Below are positions 15,753 to 25,866 of a stretch of 64,000 nt of DNA, one piece after another. The position numbers were made by a program, and so were the translations under genes. The notes under the pieces are model-generated. The model made no database searches. It saw only the letters and a list, made by a program, of their open reading frames with translations, and was not told where the DNA came from. Positions within the stretch are counted from its first letter, which is position 1. The number at the start of each line of letters is the position of its first letter. The stretch is from Barnesiella viscericola DSM 18177 (lineage in GTDB: Bacteria > Bacteroidota > Bacteroidia > Bacteroidales > Barnesiellaceae): NCBI RefSeq assembly GCF_000512915.1, contig NZ_CP007034.1, positions 2,232,001 to 2,296,000 of the forward strand, written 5' to 3'.

Positions 15753-17513
15753 TTATAAATCTTCTAAATCCATTTGAGCACCTTCGGGGAGTCGGGCCGA
15801 GAGGTGGACCACGACAAATTGATCGGGTCGTAACGTGACATCATGGTTGTCCTGATTGTTCCCGCCAATTTGTATGGCCAGTTTATCCAACTCTTGCAAG
15901 GCATTTTCACGGTCTTCTTTGATGACCAGTTTGACTTGGGTCGATTGAACGGACTGTTCGTTGCCCTCGCTGTTGGCAGCGGCCTGAATTTCGATATGCT
16001 CGGGGAGTTCCAGTCCTGTAATGGGGTCGCCGTTCTGGTCATAGGGTTTGACCGACAGGTTCAAGGCCAGCGGAATGGCGTTGTCGACTTGCATGTTGAG
16101 CTCGATATGTTTCACTTTGTCCGTAACGTCGCTAAGGTCGCTGTGTATATCCTCGATGGTATCGTTGTAGAAGATGCTGAGGTTGTCGAATTCAAGCGGT
16201 ACGTTTATGTCGTAATCGACGTTGAGGTTATAGTCTCCTTTATTCAATACGATGGTTTGGTCGGCGGTTTCGCTCTCTATTTTGACTTCGGTTACCTTAA
16301 TGTCAATCTGGTCGGGTATCGTGCTCAACAACGAGGTGAGCGACCCCGATTCAATGACTGATGAGTTGCGGTTGATGTGGAAGGTGCTTGTTTCATCACC
16401 TGCTATTTTCAGTGCCAGCGACACAATGTTGTTGTTGATTACATTCCCGTTCTCGTCGAGTGGTGCTATCTGGAACCGGGTGGAGATGGGTGCTCCGATG
16501 GGATTGGTTACCGAGAGGTTGAGCGAGAGGTCTTTTATTTCGAGCGAGGTGCCCTCTTCTTTGAGAAAATCGGGCAGGTCGGCGAGCGAGACCGAGGTGT
16601 TTATATCGACATTCGGTACAATCGTTCCGGCCACCTCGGTAATGCGTATTTGAGGGGTTGCCAGGTCGAGATGAGGTTGTACCTCAACGGTGGTATTTTC
16701 GAGGTCGTCAAGACCGATGGACTGTTTATCGGCATATACTTTGCCCCTGAGGCCAATCTCATCGGAGAGAATCAGTGAGCCATTCTCAATCTTCGGGTTG
16801 GAGAATCCGTAGATGGTTACCGGAATGGATACAGACCCTGAGCCATTTGTCAATTCGATGGTTTTCGAAATGAATATCGAGGAGCCACTTTTTACGAGGT
16901 CTCGTTCGCTTTCATCTACTTCAAAGTCAATGACTTCGGGCAGAACCAGTTCGACGCCGGCCAGGTAGATGCGAGGCAGAAAATCGGGCATGCCCGATAT
17001 GTCGATAGTCAATTCGGTTTGAAGAGGCTTACCGTTGTTATCGGTGATCTTGATGGTTTTTACTGCTTGCACTTCGGAGGGCAGTTCGGTGTCGACATCG
17101 AAGTGTTCGGTCGTGTTGATATTGGCTTCAAAGGCTACTTCAATCTCAGGCATATCCAATCCGGGAATTTGGGGTAATTCCTCGATGGACGATGCCTTAA
17201 ATGTTCGTATGTAGGGCTCAAAGTGGGGCGAGAAATTATTGATGACCACTTCGTCAATCGCATCGATGTCCTCGGAGATATTGTCCGATTTGGTGATAAC
17301 ATATTTCCCGTCGATAACGTGGAGCACATCGCCCTCTTCAATCATGCGGCTCAATCTGATGGTGCCGGTTTTCCCGATGGGTAAACTTAAATTTCCTCCT
17401 ATGGTCACTTCCATGTCGATGTCTTTTCCCAAGTCATAATCGGCATCAATGCACGAAGTGAATGTAAGAAACAGTCCAATAAGACTACTTACAGTAAACT
17501 TTGAAAAATTCAT
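15753..17513 (-). CDS. Large beta-rich lipoprotein of unknown function
   Basis: A 586-residue protein with a lipobox at LTFTSC (Cys21), so an outer-membrane or periplasmic lipoprotein. The rest is a series of beta-sandwich-like segments with repeating TIELTNGSGSVSIPVTIYGF and LSVTNPIGAPISTRFQIAPL patterns. No catalytic motif is visible. I do not recognise a named family. Its position directly before a DUF5723 barrel suggests the two work together at the outer membrane. A -7 box TAACTTTG lies at 17572-17579 upstream. Confidence 0.8.
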   Translation of the reverse strand: MNFSKFTVSSLIGLFLTFTSCIDADYDLGKDIDMEVTIGGNLSLPIGKTGTIRLSRMIEEGDVLHVIDGKYVITKSDNISEDIDAIDEVVINNFSPHFEPYIRTFKASSIEELPQIPGLDMPEIEVAFEANINTTEHFDVDTELPSEVQAVKTIKITDNNGKPLQTELTIDISGMPDFLPRIYLAGVELVLPEVIDFEVDESERDLVKSGSSIFISKTIELTNGSGSVSIPVTIYGFSNPKIENGSLILSDEIGLRGKVYADKQSIGLDDLENTTVEVQPHLDLATPQIRITEVAGTIVPNVDINTSVSLADLPDFLKEEGTSLEIKDLSLNLSVTNPIGAPISTRFQIAPLDENGNVINNNIVSLALKIAGDETSTFHINRNSSVIESGSLTSLLSTIPDQIDIKVTEVKIESETADQTIVLNKGDYNLNVDYDINVPLEFDNLSIFYNDTIEDIHSDLSDVTDKVKHIELNMQVDNAIPLALNLSVKPYDQNGDPITGLELPEHIEIQAAANSEGNEQSVQSTQVKLVIKEDRENALQELDKLAIQIGGNNQDNHDVTLRPDQFVVVHLSARLPEGAQMDLEDL

Positions 17514-17571
17514 AGAATGTGTATAAATTGATAGTTTCTATTAAACATGAGACCCCCCTATTTTCGGTTTG

Positions 17572-17579
17572 CAAAGTTA
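17572..17579 (-). promoter_or_regulatory. -7 box for the lipoprotein-DUF5723 unit
   Basis: Minus-strand TAACTTTG, giving a leader of about 55 bases; no clear -33 box. Confidence 0.5.
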
Positions 17580-17675
17580 CCTTTTTTTTTTAGAAATAAT
17601 TATGTTCTCTATAAAAAAGTAATCATTTTATAGCATTTTGTAAATTTTGTCAAATGTAATGTTTTTGTAATACAA

Positions 17676-17710
17676 ATTCCCCCTCTTGCCCGAGGGGCAG
17701 GAGGGAGAAT
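17676..17710 (-). terminator. Terminator after the alpha-2-macroglobulin gene
   Basis: On the minus strand ATTCTCCCTCCTGCCC folds back on GGGCAAGAGGGGGAAT with three mismatches; TTTGT follows. Confidence 0.6.
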
Positions 17711-17736
17711 TGGGGAAACGGTCGGGTCGACCGCGA

Positions 17737-20700
17737 TTATTTGACAATGATGGTCTGTGCCGGGGTGCGGGCTATGATTTGCGGGGCATAGAGGCACTGT
17801 ATGGTCGATAGCCCCTGGGTGTATTCACCGGGACGGTCGACATTCAGTTCGTAGGAGATGACATAGGTGCCTTTGGGCAGGAAGTCGAAATAGAAGCGGG
17901 TCTCGGTATTCTTCACCTCCTGGTAGTATCCGATGCGTTCGCGGTAGGTATAGCCCGAGAGTTGGTCGACCGGTTCTAGGCAGGCAGCCCGGTTGTCGGT
18001 GAGGCAGACAAACTGCATGTCTTGTCCCACGGTGAGGGTGAGCCGTACAGCCACACGGTCGCCGGTTTTCAGGGCCACGGTATTGATGGGAACGTAGGTA
18101 CCCGAAGGTTGGCGCACGAGAATCTGCCGGTCGAGTGCCAACTCGTTGACCGAGGCGGCCTCCACGTTTTTCACATCGTCGTAGTATTGCCAGTAGAGGG
18201 CTCCCCACGAGGGTTGCCGGTGGTCGGTCGAGATGACGGCCGTTGCATCGGCTGCCGTCACCTGACTGCCCGGCAGACTGTATTCGGTCAATCCCAGGAA
18301 GGGCTCTTCGGGTGAGTATTTTATCTCCCGGCCGCCCCATACGATGACGGGTTGGGTCGAGTCGGCCGCCAGCCAGTCGGTGCCGCCGTAGAGCAGGGCG
18401 TAGATGGCTTCGAGGGTCGAGGGTACCGACTCCCATTCGTTGGTCTGCTTCTGGGTGAGCAGCCAGCGACGCATCTCGTCGAGTTCGGTGGTGACGGAGT
18501 CGACCGCCGTGAAGGCAGCGATGAGGGCACATTGCTCCTGCACGGCACTGTTGCTGTACCCGTAGGAGGAGCGGTTGTTGGGCCAGAACATACCTTTGTC
18601 GGGGGTGGTCACGGCATATTGGCGCAGCGAGGCGACAATCTCGCGGGCCACATCGGTGAATCCGTAGCGTTGCAGCGTGATGGCGGCGTAGGCCTTCTCG
18701 ATGGTCGAGAAATGAATCCATTGTTTGAGCTGTTCCATCATCGCCTGGTGTATCCCCAGGGTCTGCCCCAGCGGAATGTCCTGGTAGGAGGATCGGGTCA
18801 GCAGGTAGCAGATGTCGTTGTAGGAGAGGGGGGCATTGGGCTCGAGTCGGCGTTGCCGTTCGACGGTCCTGTCGAGGAAGGCGATGGCCTCGGTCTGCAT
18901 CTCGTGTATCGTACTGTCGTCGAGGGGAACACCCAGCGCACGCAGTCGGGCGAAGCCTTCGAGTATGTTCATCGTGACCCACGGGCTGGCCGGCATGCCT
19001 TGGAACCAGCTCCAACCGCCGTCGCTACCTTGGAGGTTTTGCAGTTTGAGAATGGCCTCGCGCGAGAGCCGGTTGGCCCGGTTGGTATCGAAGAGGGTGG
19101 CCAATTGCTGCAAGCGCTCGGTCTCGTTGTCGGCTTCGAGTACCCACGGGGTGGCCGAGAGCAGAATCTGTTTCAGCTCCTCGTTCTGAGCCAGGAGCGA
19201 GGTGAGGTTCTTGCCTCCGGCGGCTTGCCACGACTCGATAGCCCTGATGATGAGCGGATTGCTGCGGGCCATCGACGAGGCCAGACTGTTGGCATAGAGC
19301 ACGGCCGCGATTGAGATGGCGTCGTTGTCGGTCAGGTCGGTGAGGGCGGGTAGCGCCTGCACGGCATACCAGGCCGGATTGTTGCAATATTGCAGGGTCA
19401 TGCGCAGGCTCTTGACCGTGGGCGATTGCAGTTTTTTCTCCATGCCGGGCATCACCACGGGGACAGTCTGCTCTCCGCCGGGAATGTAGAAGGGCTTGCT
19501 GTCGGTTACCAGAACCTTGGCAGGCAGTACGGGCAGAATCTGCTGCTCGCCGTCGCTGTGTTGCAGGGTCGAGGCCTGGGCCCGGAAGCCCAGCAGTTCG
19601 ACGCCCTCGGGCACGGCAAAGGTGTAGTCGATGGTGCGGCTGTTGCCGGGGTCGATGATGAAGGCCGACTGGCTGGACTGAATCACCCGGTCGGTATAGG
19701 GGTCGAAGAGCTCGAAGCGAATGGTCCCGTCCTGGGGAGCTTCGCTCTGGTTCTGTATGGCGGTAGCGATGGTCACGTGGTCGTCCTGACGCACGAAACG
19801 GGGCAGGTTGGGCGACACCATGAGCGGTTTGCTGGCGACGGTCTGCGCCTCGTAGCGTCCGCTGAACAGACCTTGCGTGTAGGCCAGGGCGAGGAACTGC
19901 CAGGTAGTGTTCTCGTTGGGTACGGTAAACGAGAAGGATACCTGTCCCAGCGAGTCGGTGGTGAGCGAGGGATAGAAAAAGGCCGTACTTATTTCGCTGG
20001 TGCGTATGCTCTCGTCGGGTTGGGCCGATGACTCTCTTCCTGATACGGGGCTGGCTGCGGCTGCCGATTTGGTGACAACAACCTCGTCGAGTGCGGCATC
20101 GGCTTCATTGATTTGTATGCCCGATGCTACCGCATTGGAGGCGAAGATGGGGAAGCGTCTGCTACTACCGTCCAACAGGTTGAAGAAGAGGAACTGCGTA
20201 GCCGTCTCGTCGGGGGTAGACAGGTAGTCGGGCTGAACGGTCACTTGCAGCCGTTGGCCGTAATGGTGGTCGGTCGAGGGTTGTGTCGAAATGCGGGCGT
20301 AGGGTATCGGTGCCGGAGCATCGAAGGCCCAGTTGTGCGAGCGAATGGCCTGCATCGAGGCGTCGAACATCTCGGTCATGAAGCGGGCCGTGACGGGGTT
20401 ACCTTGGGCATCGGTTACCGAGAAGGTCCAGTTTTCGAGATTCCCAGGCAGCAGTTTGTCGCGGAAGGTCGAGGTTTTGAGGGTCAGCTTTCGGTCGGGC
20501 AGAGCCTGACGTATGGTTACTTGCGCCGTCTTCATCTCGCCGTTGCGCACGATGAGCAGGCTGATGGTGGCCACGTCGCCAAACGGCTTGTCGAATTTCA
20601 GCGAGAGAGTCTTGCAGCGGTTGCTCAGTTTGAGCAGGCGGGTCTCCACCAGATGGTCGGGCGTGTAGATGGAGTAGTATAGGTAGCCGTCGCGCAGCGA

Positions 20701-23511
20701 GGTACCCACGGGTATCTTCACCGTCTCGCCCACCTCGGCCGTGATGTCGGTGCGGGGCAGCCAGATTTCGGCAAAGCAGGACGGCTGCTTGTCCTTTTCG
20801 CCGTACAGTACGAAATTGCACTCCGAGCGGATAATCCGTTTCGTCTCGTCGTTGCTGAATGCCACGATGCGGTAGGGACCCGACGCCCATTTCGTGAAGT
20901 CGGGGTAGAGGGCCCGTCCGTCGGCGCCGATGGTCACCTCGCCCACCTGCATCTTGATTTTGAGGCTGTCGAGCGGTTGCCCTTCGGTGTCGTTGTAGAG
21001 CGAGTAGAATACGAGTCGGCAGGCGCGCTCGACGGTCTGCCCGTTGAGGGTGCGCACCTGAGCCTTAATCTGTCCGGCCGATTGGAACTTGTCGAGATAG
21101 CGGGGGGCAGATACCGTGATGAAATAGGGCGAATCGCCCACCTGTACCGAGGTCGATTGCTCTACGGTCTCGCCGGTGGGAGCGGTGACGGTCGCCACGA
21201 TTTGATAGAGGTAGGCTTGTTCGCGGTTGATATTTTCCTCGAAGGAGTCGCGTTGCGGGATAAAGGTGATGGCAAAGTTACCCGAGGCGTCGACCGTAGT
21301 GGTGCGACTCTCTATCTCTTCGCGGCCGGAGGGCAGGTAGTAGCGGAAGAAGGGGTTGGCCTGCCGGTAGATGGTGTATCGCACCGAGGCTCCTGCCTGC
21401 GGCACCCCGCTGTAACTGCGGGCCGACCCTTGCAGGGTGACCGGTTTGCCGAAGCTGGTACCCTCGGTCATCGGCTTGAACTCGACGCGGAACATGGGGA
21501 GTTTGTATTCGGCTACGGCAACGGTGAGCCGGTCGCTCCACGACTGGTTCACCCGCAGGGTGTAGTCGCCCAGCAGGTTGCCGCGGGGAATGACAAACGA
21601 ACCTGTGAACTGCCCGTAGGCGTCGGTAGTGACTTCGGTCGAAGCCACCTCGCGCGACGAGGGGTCGAGCAGGGAGACCGTGCAACGCTCACCCGCTACG
21701 GTGCGGCTCTCGCTGGTCGAGTTGATGTAGCGTATGCCCGAGAAGTAGAGCGTCTGTCCAGGCCGATAGAGCGAGCGGTCGGTGAAGAGCGCGGTGCGGG
21801 TATTGTTGTCGTCGCGGTCGTATAGTCTCGGTGAGGAGAGGAGGGTGGCCGGTGCAAAGCGGTCGAGTGCCGTCGAAACCTGGGCAAAGAGGAATCCTTC
21901 GTCCTCGGTGTCGATGAGACAGAGTCCGTTCTTGTCGGTGCGCAGCCGGGCCTTCTCGGTCGCGTCTGTACCTTGGTAACTCTTCGATTGGTAGAGCACC
22001 ACCTCGGCCTTGGACAGGGGCTTGCCGGTGCGGGCATCGACGGCAATCAGTTCGACCTGTTTGTCGGCCGCCGGCCGCGTAATGACCTTCACACCCGATA
22101 CGGTGTAGTAGCAGATCGATTGTTGTTCCTTGCCGTCGGCCAGCATCTCGACTGCATAGAGTCCGGGAGCGAGTTGCGGGAAGACGAGGCTCCGTTGGCG
22201 GGCCACAAGCGAGAGGGTGTCGTCGATGGTGTAGTCGTGGTTATAGACACACTCGTCGCGGTTACACGTCTGTGGGGTGATGTAATAGCTGTTCTGCTCG
22301 GCTATCGAGAGGGGCTTGGGTTGCCGGTAGATGCGTACGGTGAGGCTGTCGATGTTGCGGTAGGAGAGTTGCACGCTGTCGCTTTCGCCCGGATAGGCTA
22401 CGCTGGGCAGGAAGATGGAGGCTTCCCGGGCGGTGAGGGTGTTGCGCAGATTCACCAAATTGTTGATGTTGCGATACTTGGGGTAGGCTGTTATCCACTG
22501 GTTGCAGAGGTCGAGTGCCCGGCGGGCATCGTTGTAGCGGTCGGTATCCCACAGTCTTGATGCAAGAGTCGAGGCTACTTCGACCGAATAGGGCTTGTCG
22601 CGGTAGCTTTCGAGCAGAGCGCCCAGCAGGTCGATGTAGTTGCGGAAGAGGCTCTCTTCATGACGGTTGTAGTAGAGGTTTTCGCCCAGATATTCGAGCC
22701 GTTGCAGGTCCCACATCATAAGCGGGGCCGAACCCGCCTCGGCGGCATGCGCTTTGAGTGCTTCGGCATAGAGTTGGAGGATACGGCCGTCGGGTTGCTT
22801 CTTGCTGTCCAGAACAGCGGTTGTAAACTTTTGTGCCGGAACCAGCAGTTCTTTGCGGGCAATCGGTTGGACAGGCGAGTAGCTGCTCTCCTGCTTGTAG
22901 AGGTCGATGGCTTCGCCCACCACGAAGTCGTAGAGGGTGGGGTGGAAAATCGAATCGCTGCCGATGGTGAGGGCCTGGCGATAGGCACTTACCGGCGTAG
23001 CCAGCAGTTCCTGTACGGGGGCTGTGGCCTGGGTGAGGAGGGTGTCGATTTTGGACATGAACATGTTGGCGCTCCACGTCTCAAGCGGCTGGGAGAAGTC
23101 GTCGATCTCGTCGCGCAGGCGTATTCGGTAGTTATCCTCGAGATAGAGGTGGTACAACCGGGCCGAGATGAGGCGCAGCAGACTCTGCTCGACGGCGTTT
23201 TTCGAACGGTCGGCCAGCGATTCCGTCTGGCCGATGATGGCGGGGAGACTGTCGCGGTCGATGAGCAGTTGGGCTGCCGACTGCTTGATGAGCGAGGCGA
23301 TGATGGCCGGGGCGTCGTGGTCGGCCAGCGCCTTGTCGAGGTCGATACGGGCCGAATCGAGGGCCTCTTTGGGAGCCGCAACGATTTGCTCCTCGGCCGA
23401 TAGTTCTTGGTTTATAGTATCTGTTCCTGTCGTGTTAATCAGAGCGTTGGCTCCGACGATAGCTCCTAATGAAAAGAGAGTAGCCACGATTGTCCATGTT
23501 CCTTTTTTCAT
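17737..23511 (-). CDS. Alpha-2-macroglobulin family protein
   Basis: The longest gene here, 1924 residues. A signal peptide or anchor (residues 1-24) precedes a helical N-terminal region of about 450 residues, then macroglobulin domains (MG2 around LFTDRSLYRPGQTLYFSGI), a bait-like region, the A2M segment (TTDSLGQVSFSFTVPNENTTWQFLALAYTQG cut here into two parts: TTDSLGQVSFSFTVP and ENTTWQFLALAYTQG), and a helical toroid with GGWSWFQGMPASPWVT. I find no CxEQ thioester, so covalent trapping of proteases is unlikely. It is probably a periplasmic protease-interaction or envelope-guard protein. No pbpC-like gene adjoins. One TonB-plug-like EVVVT stretch sits in the linker. Confidence 0.9.
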   Translation of the reverse strand: MKKGTWTIVATLFSLGAIVGANALINTTGTDTINQELSAEEQIVAAPKEALDSARIDLDKALADHDAPAIIASLIKQSAAQLLIDRDSLPAIIGQTESLADRSKNAVEQSLLRLISARLYHLYLEDNYRIRLRDEIDDFSQPLETWSANMFMSKIDTLLTQATAPVQELLATPVSAYRQALTIGSDSIFHPTLYDFVVGEAIDLYKQESSYSPVQPIARKELLVPAQKFTTAVLDSKKQPDGRILQLYAEALKAHAAEAGSAPLMMWDLQRLEYLGENLYYNRHEESLFRNYIDLLGALLESYRDKPYSVEVASTLASRLWDTDRYNDARRALDLCNQWITAYPKYRNINNLVNLRNTLTAREASIFLPSVAYPGESDSVQLSYRNIDSLTVRIYRQPKPLSIAEQNSYYITPQTCNRDECVYNHDYTIDDTLSLVARQRSLVFPQLAPGLYAVEMLADGKEQQSICYYTVSGVKVITRPAADKQVELIAVDARTGKPLSKAEVVLYQSKSYQGTDATEKARLRTDKNGLCLIDTEDEGFLFAQVSTALDRFAPATLLSSPRLYDRDDNNTRTALFTDRSLYRPGQTLYFSGIRYINSTSESRTVAGERCTVSLLDPSSREVASTEVTTDAYGQFTGSFVIPRGNLLGDYTLRVNQSWSDRLTVAVAEYKLPMFRVEFKPMTEGTSFGKPVTLQGSARSYSGVPQAGASVRYTIYRQANPFFRYYLPSGREEIESRTTTVDASGNFAITFIPQRDSFEENINREQAYLYQIVATVTAPTGETVEQSTSVQVGDSPYFITVSAPRYLDKFQSAGQIKAQVRTLNGQTVERACRLVFYSLYNDTEGQPLDSLKIKMQVGEVTIGADGRALYPDFTKWASGPYRIVAFSNDETKRIIRSECNFVLYGEKDKQPSCFAEIWLPRTDITAEVGETVKIPVGTSLRDGYLYYSIYTPDHLVETRLLKLSNRCKTLSLKFDKPFGDVATISLLIVRNGEMKTAQVTIRQALPDRKLTLKTSTFRDKLLPGNLENWTFSVTDAQGNPVTARFMTEMFDASMQAIRSHNWAFDAPAPIPYARISTQPSTDHHYGQRLQVTVQPDYLSTPDETATQFLFFNLLDGSSRRFPIFASNAVASGIQINEADAALDEVVVTKSAAAASPVSGRESSAQPDESIRTSEISTAFFYPSLTTDSLGQVSFSFTVPNENTTWQFLALAYTQGLFSGRYEAQTVASKPLMVSPNLPRFVRQDDHVTIATAIQNQSEAPQDGTIRFELFDPYTDRVIQSSQSAFIIDPGNSRTIDYTFAVPEGVELLGFRAQASTLQHSDGEQQILPVLPAKVLVTDSKPFYIPGGEQTVPVVMPGMEKKLQSPTVKSLRMTLQYCNNPAWYAVQALPALTDLTDNDAISIAAVLYANSLASSMARSNPLIIRAIESWQAAGGKNLTSLLAQNEELKQILLSATPWVLEADNETERLQQLATLFDTNRANRLSREAILKLQNLQGSDGGWSWFQGMPASPWVTMNILEGFARLRALGVPLDDSTIHEMQTEAIAFLDRTVERQRRLEPNAPLSYNDICYLLTRSSYQDIPLGQTLGIHQAMMEQLKQWIHFSTIEKAYAAITLQRYGFTDVAREIVASLRQYAVTTPDKGMFWPNNRSSYGYSNSAVQEQCALIAAFTAVDSVTTELDEMRRWLLTQKQTNEWESVPSTLEAIYALLYGGTDWLAADSTQPVIVWGGREIKYSPEEPFLGLTEYSLPGSQVTAADATAVISTDHRQPSWGALYWQYYDDVKNVEAASVNELALDRQILVRQPSGTYVPINTVALKTGDRVAVRLTLTVGQDMQFVCLTDNRAACLEPVDQLSGYTYRERIGYYQEVKNTETRFYFDFLPKGTYVISYELNVDRPGEYTQGLSTIQCLYAPQIIARTPAQTIIVK

Positions 23512-23588
23512 ACGCGAAGTGTTAATAAGTTGGACTACTATAAATAAAATTTACTTAACCTTATATATCTATACAGATGCCGTGCCGG

Positions 23589-24779
23589 TCACGGACGCTG
23601 CATGAGGTGTCCGCTTTTCCCGTTGATACGGTCCACGACCACGGCGATGGCACCGTCGCCGGTCACGTTGCAGGCGGTACCGAAACTGTCCATGGCGATG
23701 TAGAGGGCAATCATGAGAGCCTGGGCCGTCTCGTCGAATCCCAGCATGCTTTCGAGTATTCCCAGGGCGGCCATGATGGCTCCGCCGGGCACGCCGGGCG
23801 CGGCGACCATCGTAATGCCCAGCATGAGAATGAAACCGCTGAAATCGAGGGTGTGGACGGGCATGCCGGCCATCATCATGATGGCCATGGCGCAGGCGGT
23901 GATTTTCATTGTGCTGCCCGACAGGTGTATGGTGGCACACAGGGGTATAACAAAGGTGGCGATGTTTTTGCTCACCCCGTTTTTAAGGGTTTGGGCCAGG
24001 GTGACGGGTATGGTAGCTGCCGACGACTGGGAGCCGAGTGCCGTGGCATAGGCGGGCAGCATGTTTTTGAGCAGCCGCAGGGGATTCTTGCGGGCCACCA
24101 GTCCGGCCAGCGAGAACTGGATAAGCAGCAGGAGAATGTGCAGCACGAAGATGACCACGATAATCTTGACAAAGACCGAGATGATGGAGGCTACCTGTCC
24201 CGAGAGGGTCATGTTGAGGAAGATGCCGAAGATGTGCAGCGGCAACAGCGGTATGATGACCTTCTCGATGAGCAGCGAGATGATGTCGCGCAGGTCGGAG
24301 GCGGCCATGCGCAGCGTGTTGCCCTGTATGGCCGACAGCCCCAGCCCGATGCAGAAGGAGAGGAGCAGGGCAGTCATGATGTCGAAGGGGGCGGGCATCT
24401 CGACGGTGAAGAAGGGTTTGAGGGTTGTGGCTGCTGAACTGTCGATGGCCGCCGCCGACTGGGTCGAGCCGGCAATGAGTCGGGGGAAGATGGCTTCGCC
24501 GGTGAAATAGGTGAAGAATCCCGAGAAGATGGTCGAGCCGTAAGCGATGAGTGCCGTGATGAGCAGCAATCGGCCGGCTCCCTTGCCCAGGTCGGCGATG
24601 GCCGGAATGATGAGGCCGATGATGATGAGCGGTATGGCAAAGTTGAGGAAGTTGCCGAAGAGACCGTTGAAGGTGACAAACACCCGGGCAAGGGGTATCG
24701 GCAGGAATTGTCCCAGCAGTACACCGGCTGCGATGGCGATGAGCACTTGCCCCAGAAGCGAGATGCGGAATTTTTTCAT
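23589..24779 (-). CDS. Dicarboxylate/amino acid:cation symporter (DAACS family)
   Basis: A 396-residue inner-membrane transporter with eight or so transmembrane helices and two hairpins. Family landmarks: serine-rich hairpin GSQSSAATIPVTLAQTL, the GSTMKI segment, PGVPGG in the second hairpin, and DSFGTACNVTGDGAIAVVV in the last helix with Asp and Asn for sodium and substrate. Serine/threonine, glutamate or C4 dicarboxylates are possible; the sequence does not decide. It lies 77 bases before the A2M gene on the same strand. Confidence 0.92.
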   Translation of the reverse strand: MKKFRISLLGQVLIAIAAGVLLGQFLPIPLARVFVTFNGLFGNFLNFAIPLIIIGLIIPAIADLGKGAGRLLLITALIAYGSTIFSGFFTYFTGEAIFPRLIAGSTQSAAAIDSSAATTLKPFFTVEMPAPFDIMTALLLSFCIGLGLSAIQGNTLRMAASDLRDIISLLIEKVIIPLLPLHIFGIFLNMTLSGQVASIISVFVKIIVVIFVLHILLLLIQFSLAGLVARKNPLRLLKNMLPAYATALGSQSSAATIPVTLAQTLKNGVSKNIATFVIPLCATIHLSGSTMKITACAMAIMMMAGMPVHTLDFSGFILMLGITMVAAPGVPGGAIMAALGILESMLGFDETAQALMIALYIAMDSFGTACNVTGDGAIAVVVDRINGKSGHLMQRP

Positions 24780-24838
24780 AATCGGGTAATTTGTGTGTGG
24801 TAGAGGTAATAATCGGGGTGACGGCTATCGAGTGCCTC

Positions 24839-25804
24839 TTAGTTGTCTATGCGAAAGTAGCGATAGGTGCCCAGGTTGCTCTCGGTCTTGATGAGGCCGT
24901 CGTTTTGGAGGGTCAGTTCGAACCACTTGTCGCCGGTCTCTTTGCCCGAGATTTGGGTGAGGTATATGCGTTTGCCGTCGATTCGGTAACGGTAAGAGGT
25001 GTTGCCGTCGCACCGGTTTCCCCAGAGCAGTACTCCGTCGCTGCCGAGTTCGATGTATTCACCCGTTTGGCATTCGAACCGGTTTGCCTCCTGCCCGTTT
25101 TGCGAGATACCGTAGGTCGTGAGCGAAAGGCGTTTGCCTATGAGCGCCTGCCAACCCTCGGCAGATGCCGGCGATTGGGGGGTAATTCGTTTCCCGATGA
25201 GGCTTTCGCGCAGTGATGCCCAGTCGGAGTTATCGGTGCCGGAAGCCGGAGAGGAGTCTCCCGTCGGTGTCGCCGGTGTGAAATAGAGTATCTCGCGGGT
25301 CTCTTTCGTCACCGTGCCGTTCCCCAACTTGCCATTGTCGTCCGTACTGCGATGCAGCACTTCCCGCTCAATCCAGTTGCCTCTGTCGTCATAACGGAGG
25401 ATCCGGTAAGTATCGACACTCATCAGGGAAAAACTATACGTCGTTGCTTTTTTAACCCGATCGCCTCTCGAATTGTATGAGTAGTCGATAACCATTACCC
25501 CCAGTAAAGTCTCATAGCTTTCCGAGGTGAGCTGCCCGTTTTCATTGTATTCATATTGCGTACACACGTTGCTGCACCTTTCCAAGGGATAACCGTTGTT
25601 GTCATACTTGGTATCCGGCGCATCTTCATGGTCTACGGTTGTCAGGCGACCGTCGGAATCATAAGAGAAAATCTTCCCGTCACTCTTTATCATCTTCACG
25701 GGGCCATGGGAATCCTCTACAATGGCATCGTGATACTTCTGTGCCCAAACCGGGGAAGTACCCAGCAGTAAAACGGCCCATACGGAAATCATCTTACTTT
25801 TCAT
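24839..25804 (-). CDS. Exported YD-repeat-like protein
   Basis: A 321-residue protein with a signal peptide (cut after PVWAQ, residue 21 or so). Residues 45-165 carry tandem YD-type motifs (FSYDSDGRLTTVDHED, KYDNNGYPLERC, EYNENGQLTSESYE, SYNSRGDRVKK), as in RHS wall proteins but only a handful. The C-terminal half (WASLRESLIGKRI repeated as WQALIGKRLSL) looks like a lipocalin- or beta-type module with an internal duplication. No toxin domain is present. Function unknown. Confidence 0.75.
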   Translation of the reverse strand: MKSKMISVWAVLLLGTSPVWAQKYHDAIVEDSHGPVKMIKSDGKIFSYDSDGRLTTVDHEDAPDTKYDNNGYPLERCSNVCTQYEYNENGQLTSESYETLLGVMVIDYSYNSRGDRVKKATTYSFSLMSVDTYRILRYDDRGNWIEREVLHRSTDDNGKLGNGTVTKETREILYFTPATPTGDSSPASGTDNSDWASLRESLIGKRITPQSPASAEGWQALIGKRLSLTTYGISQNGQEANRFECQTGEYIELGSDGVLLWGNRCDGNTSYRYRIDGKRIYLTQISGKETGDKWFELTLQNDGLIKTESNLGTYRYFRIDN

Positions 25805-25866
25805 TTCTACCTGTATTTTTTAGAACGAAACAACACGTAAAATTATAGATCTTTTGTTTTCAGGGT

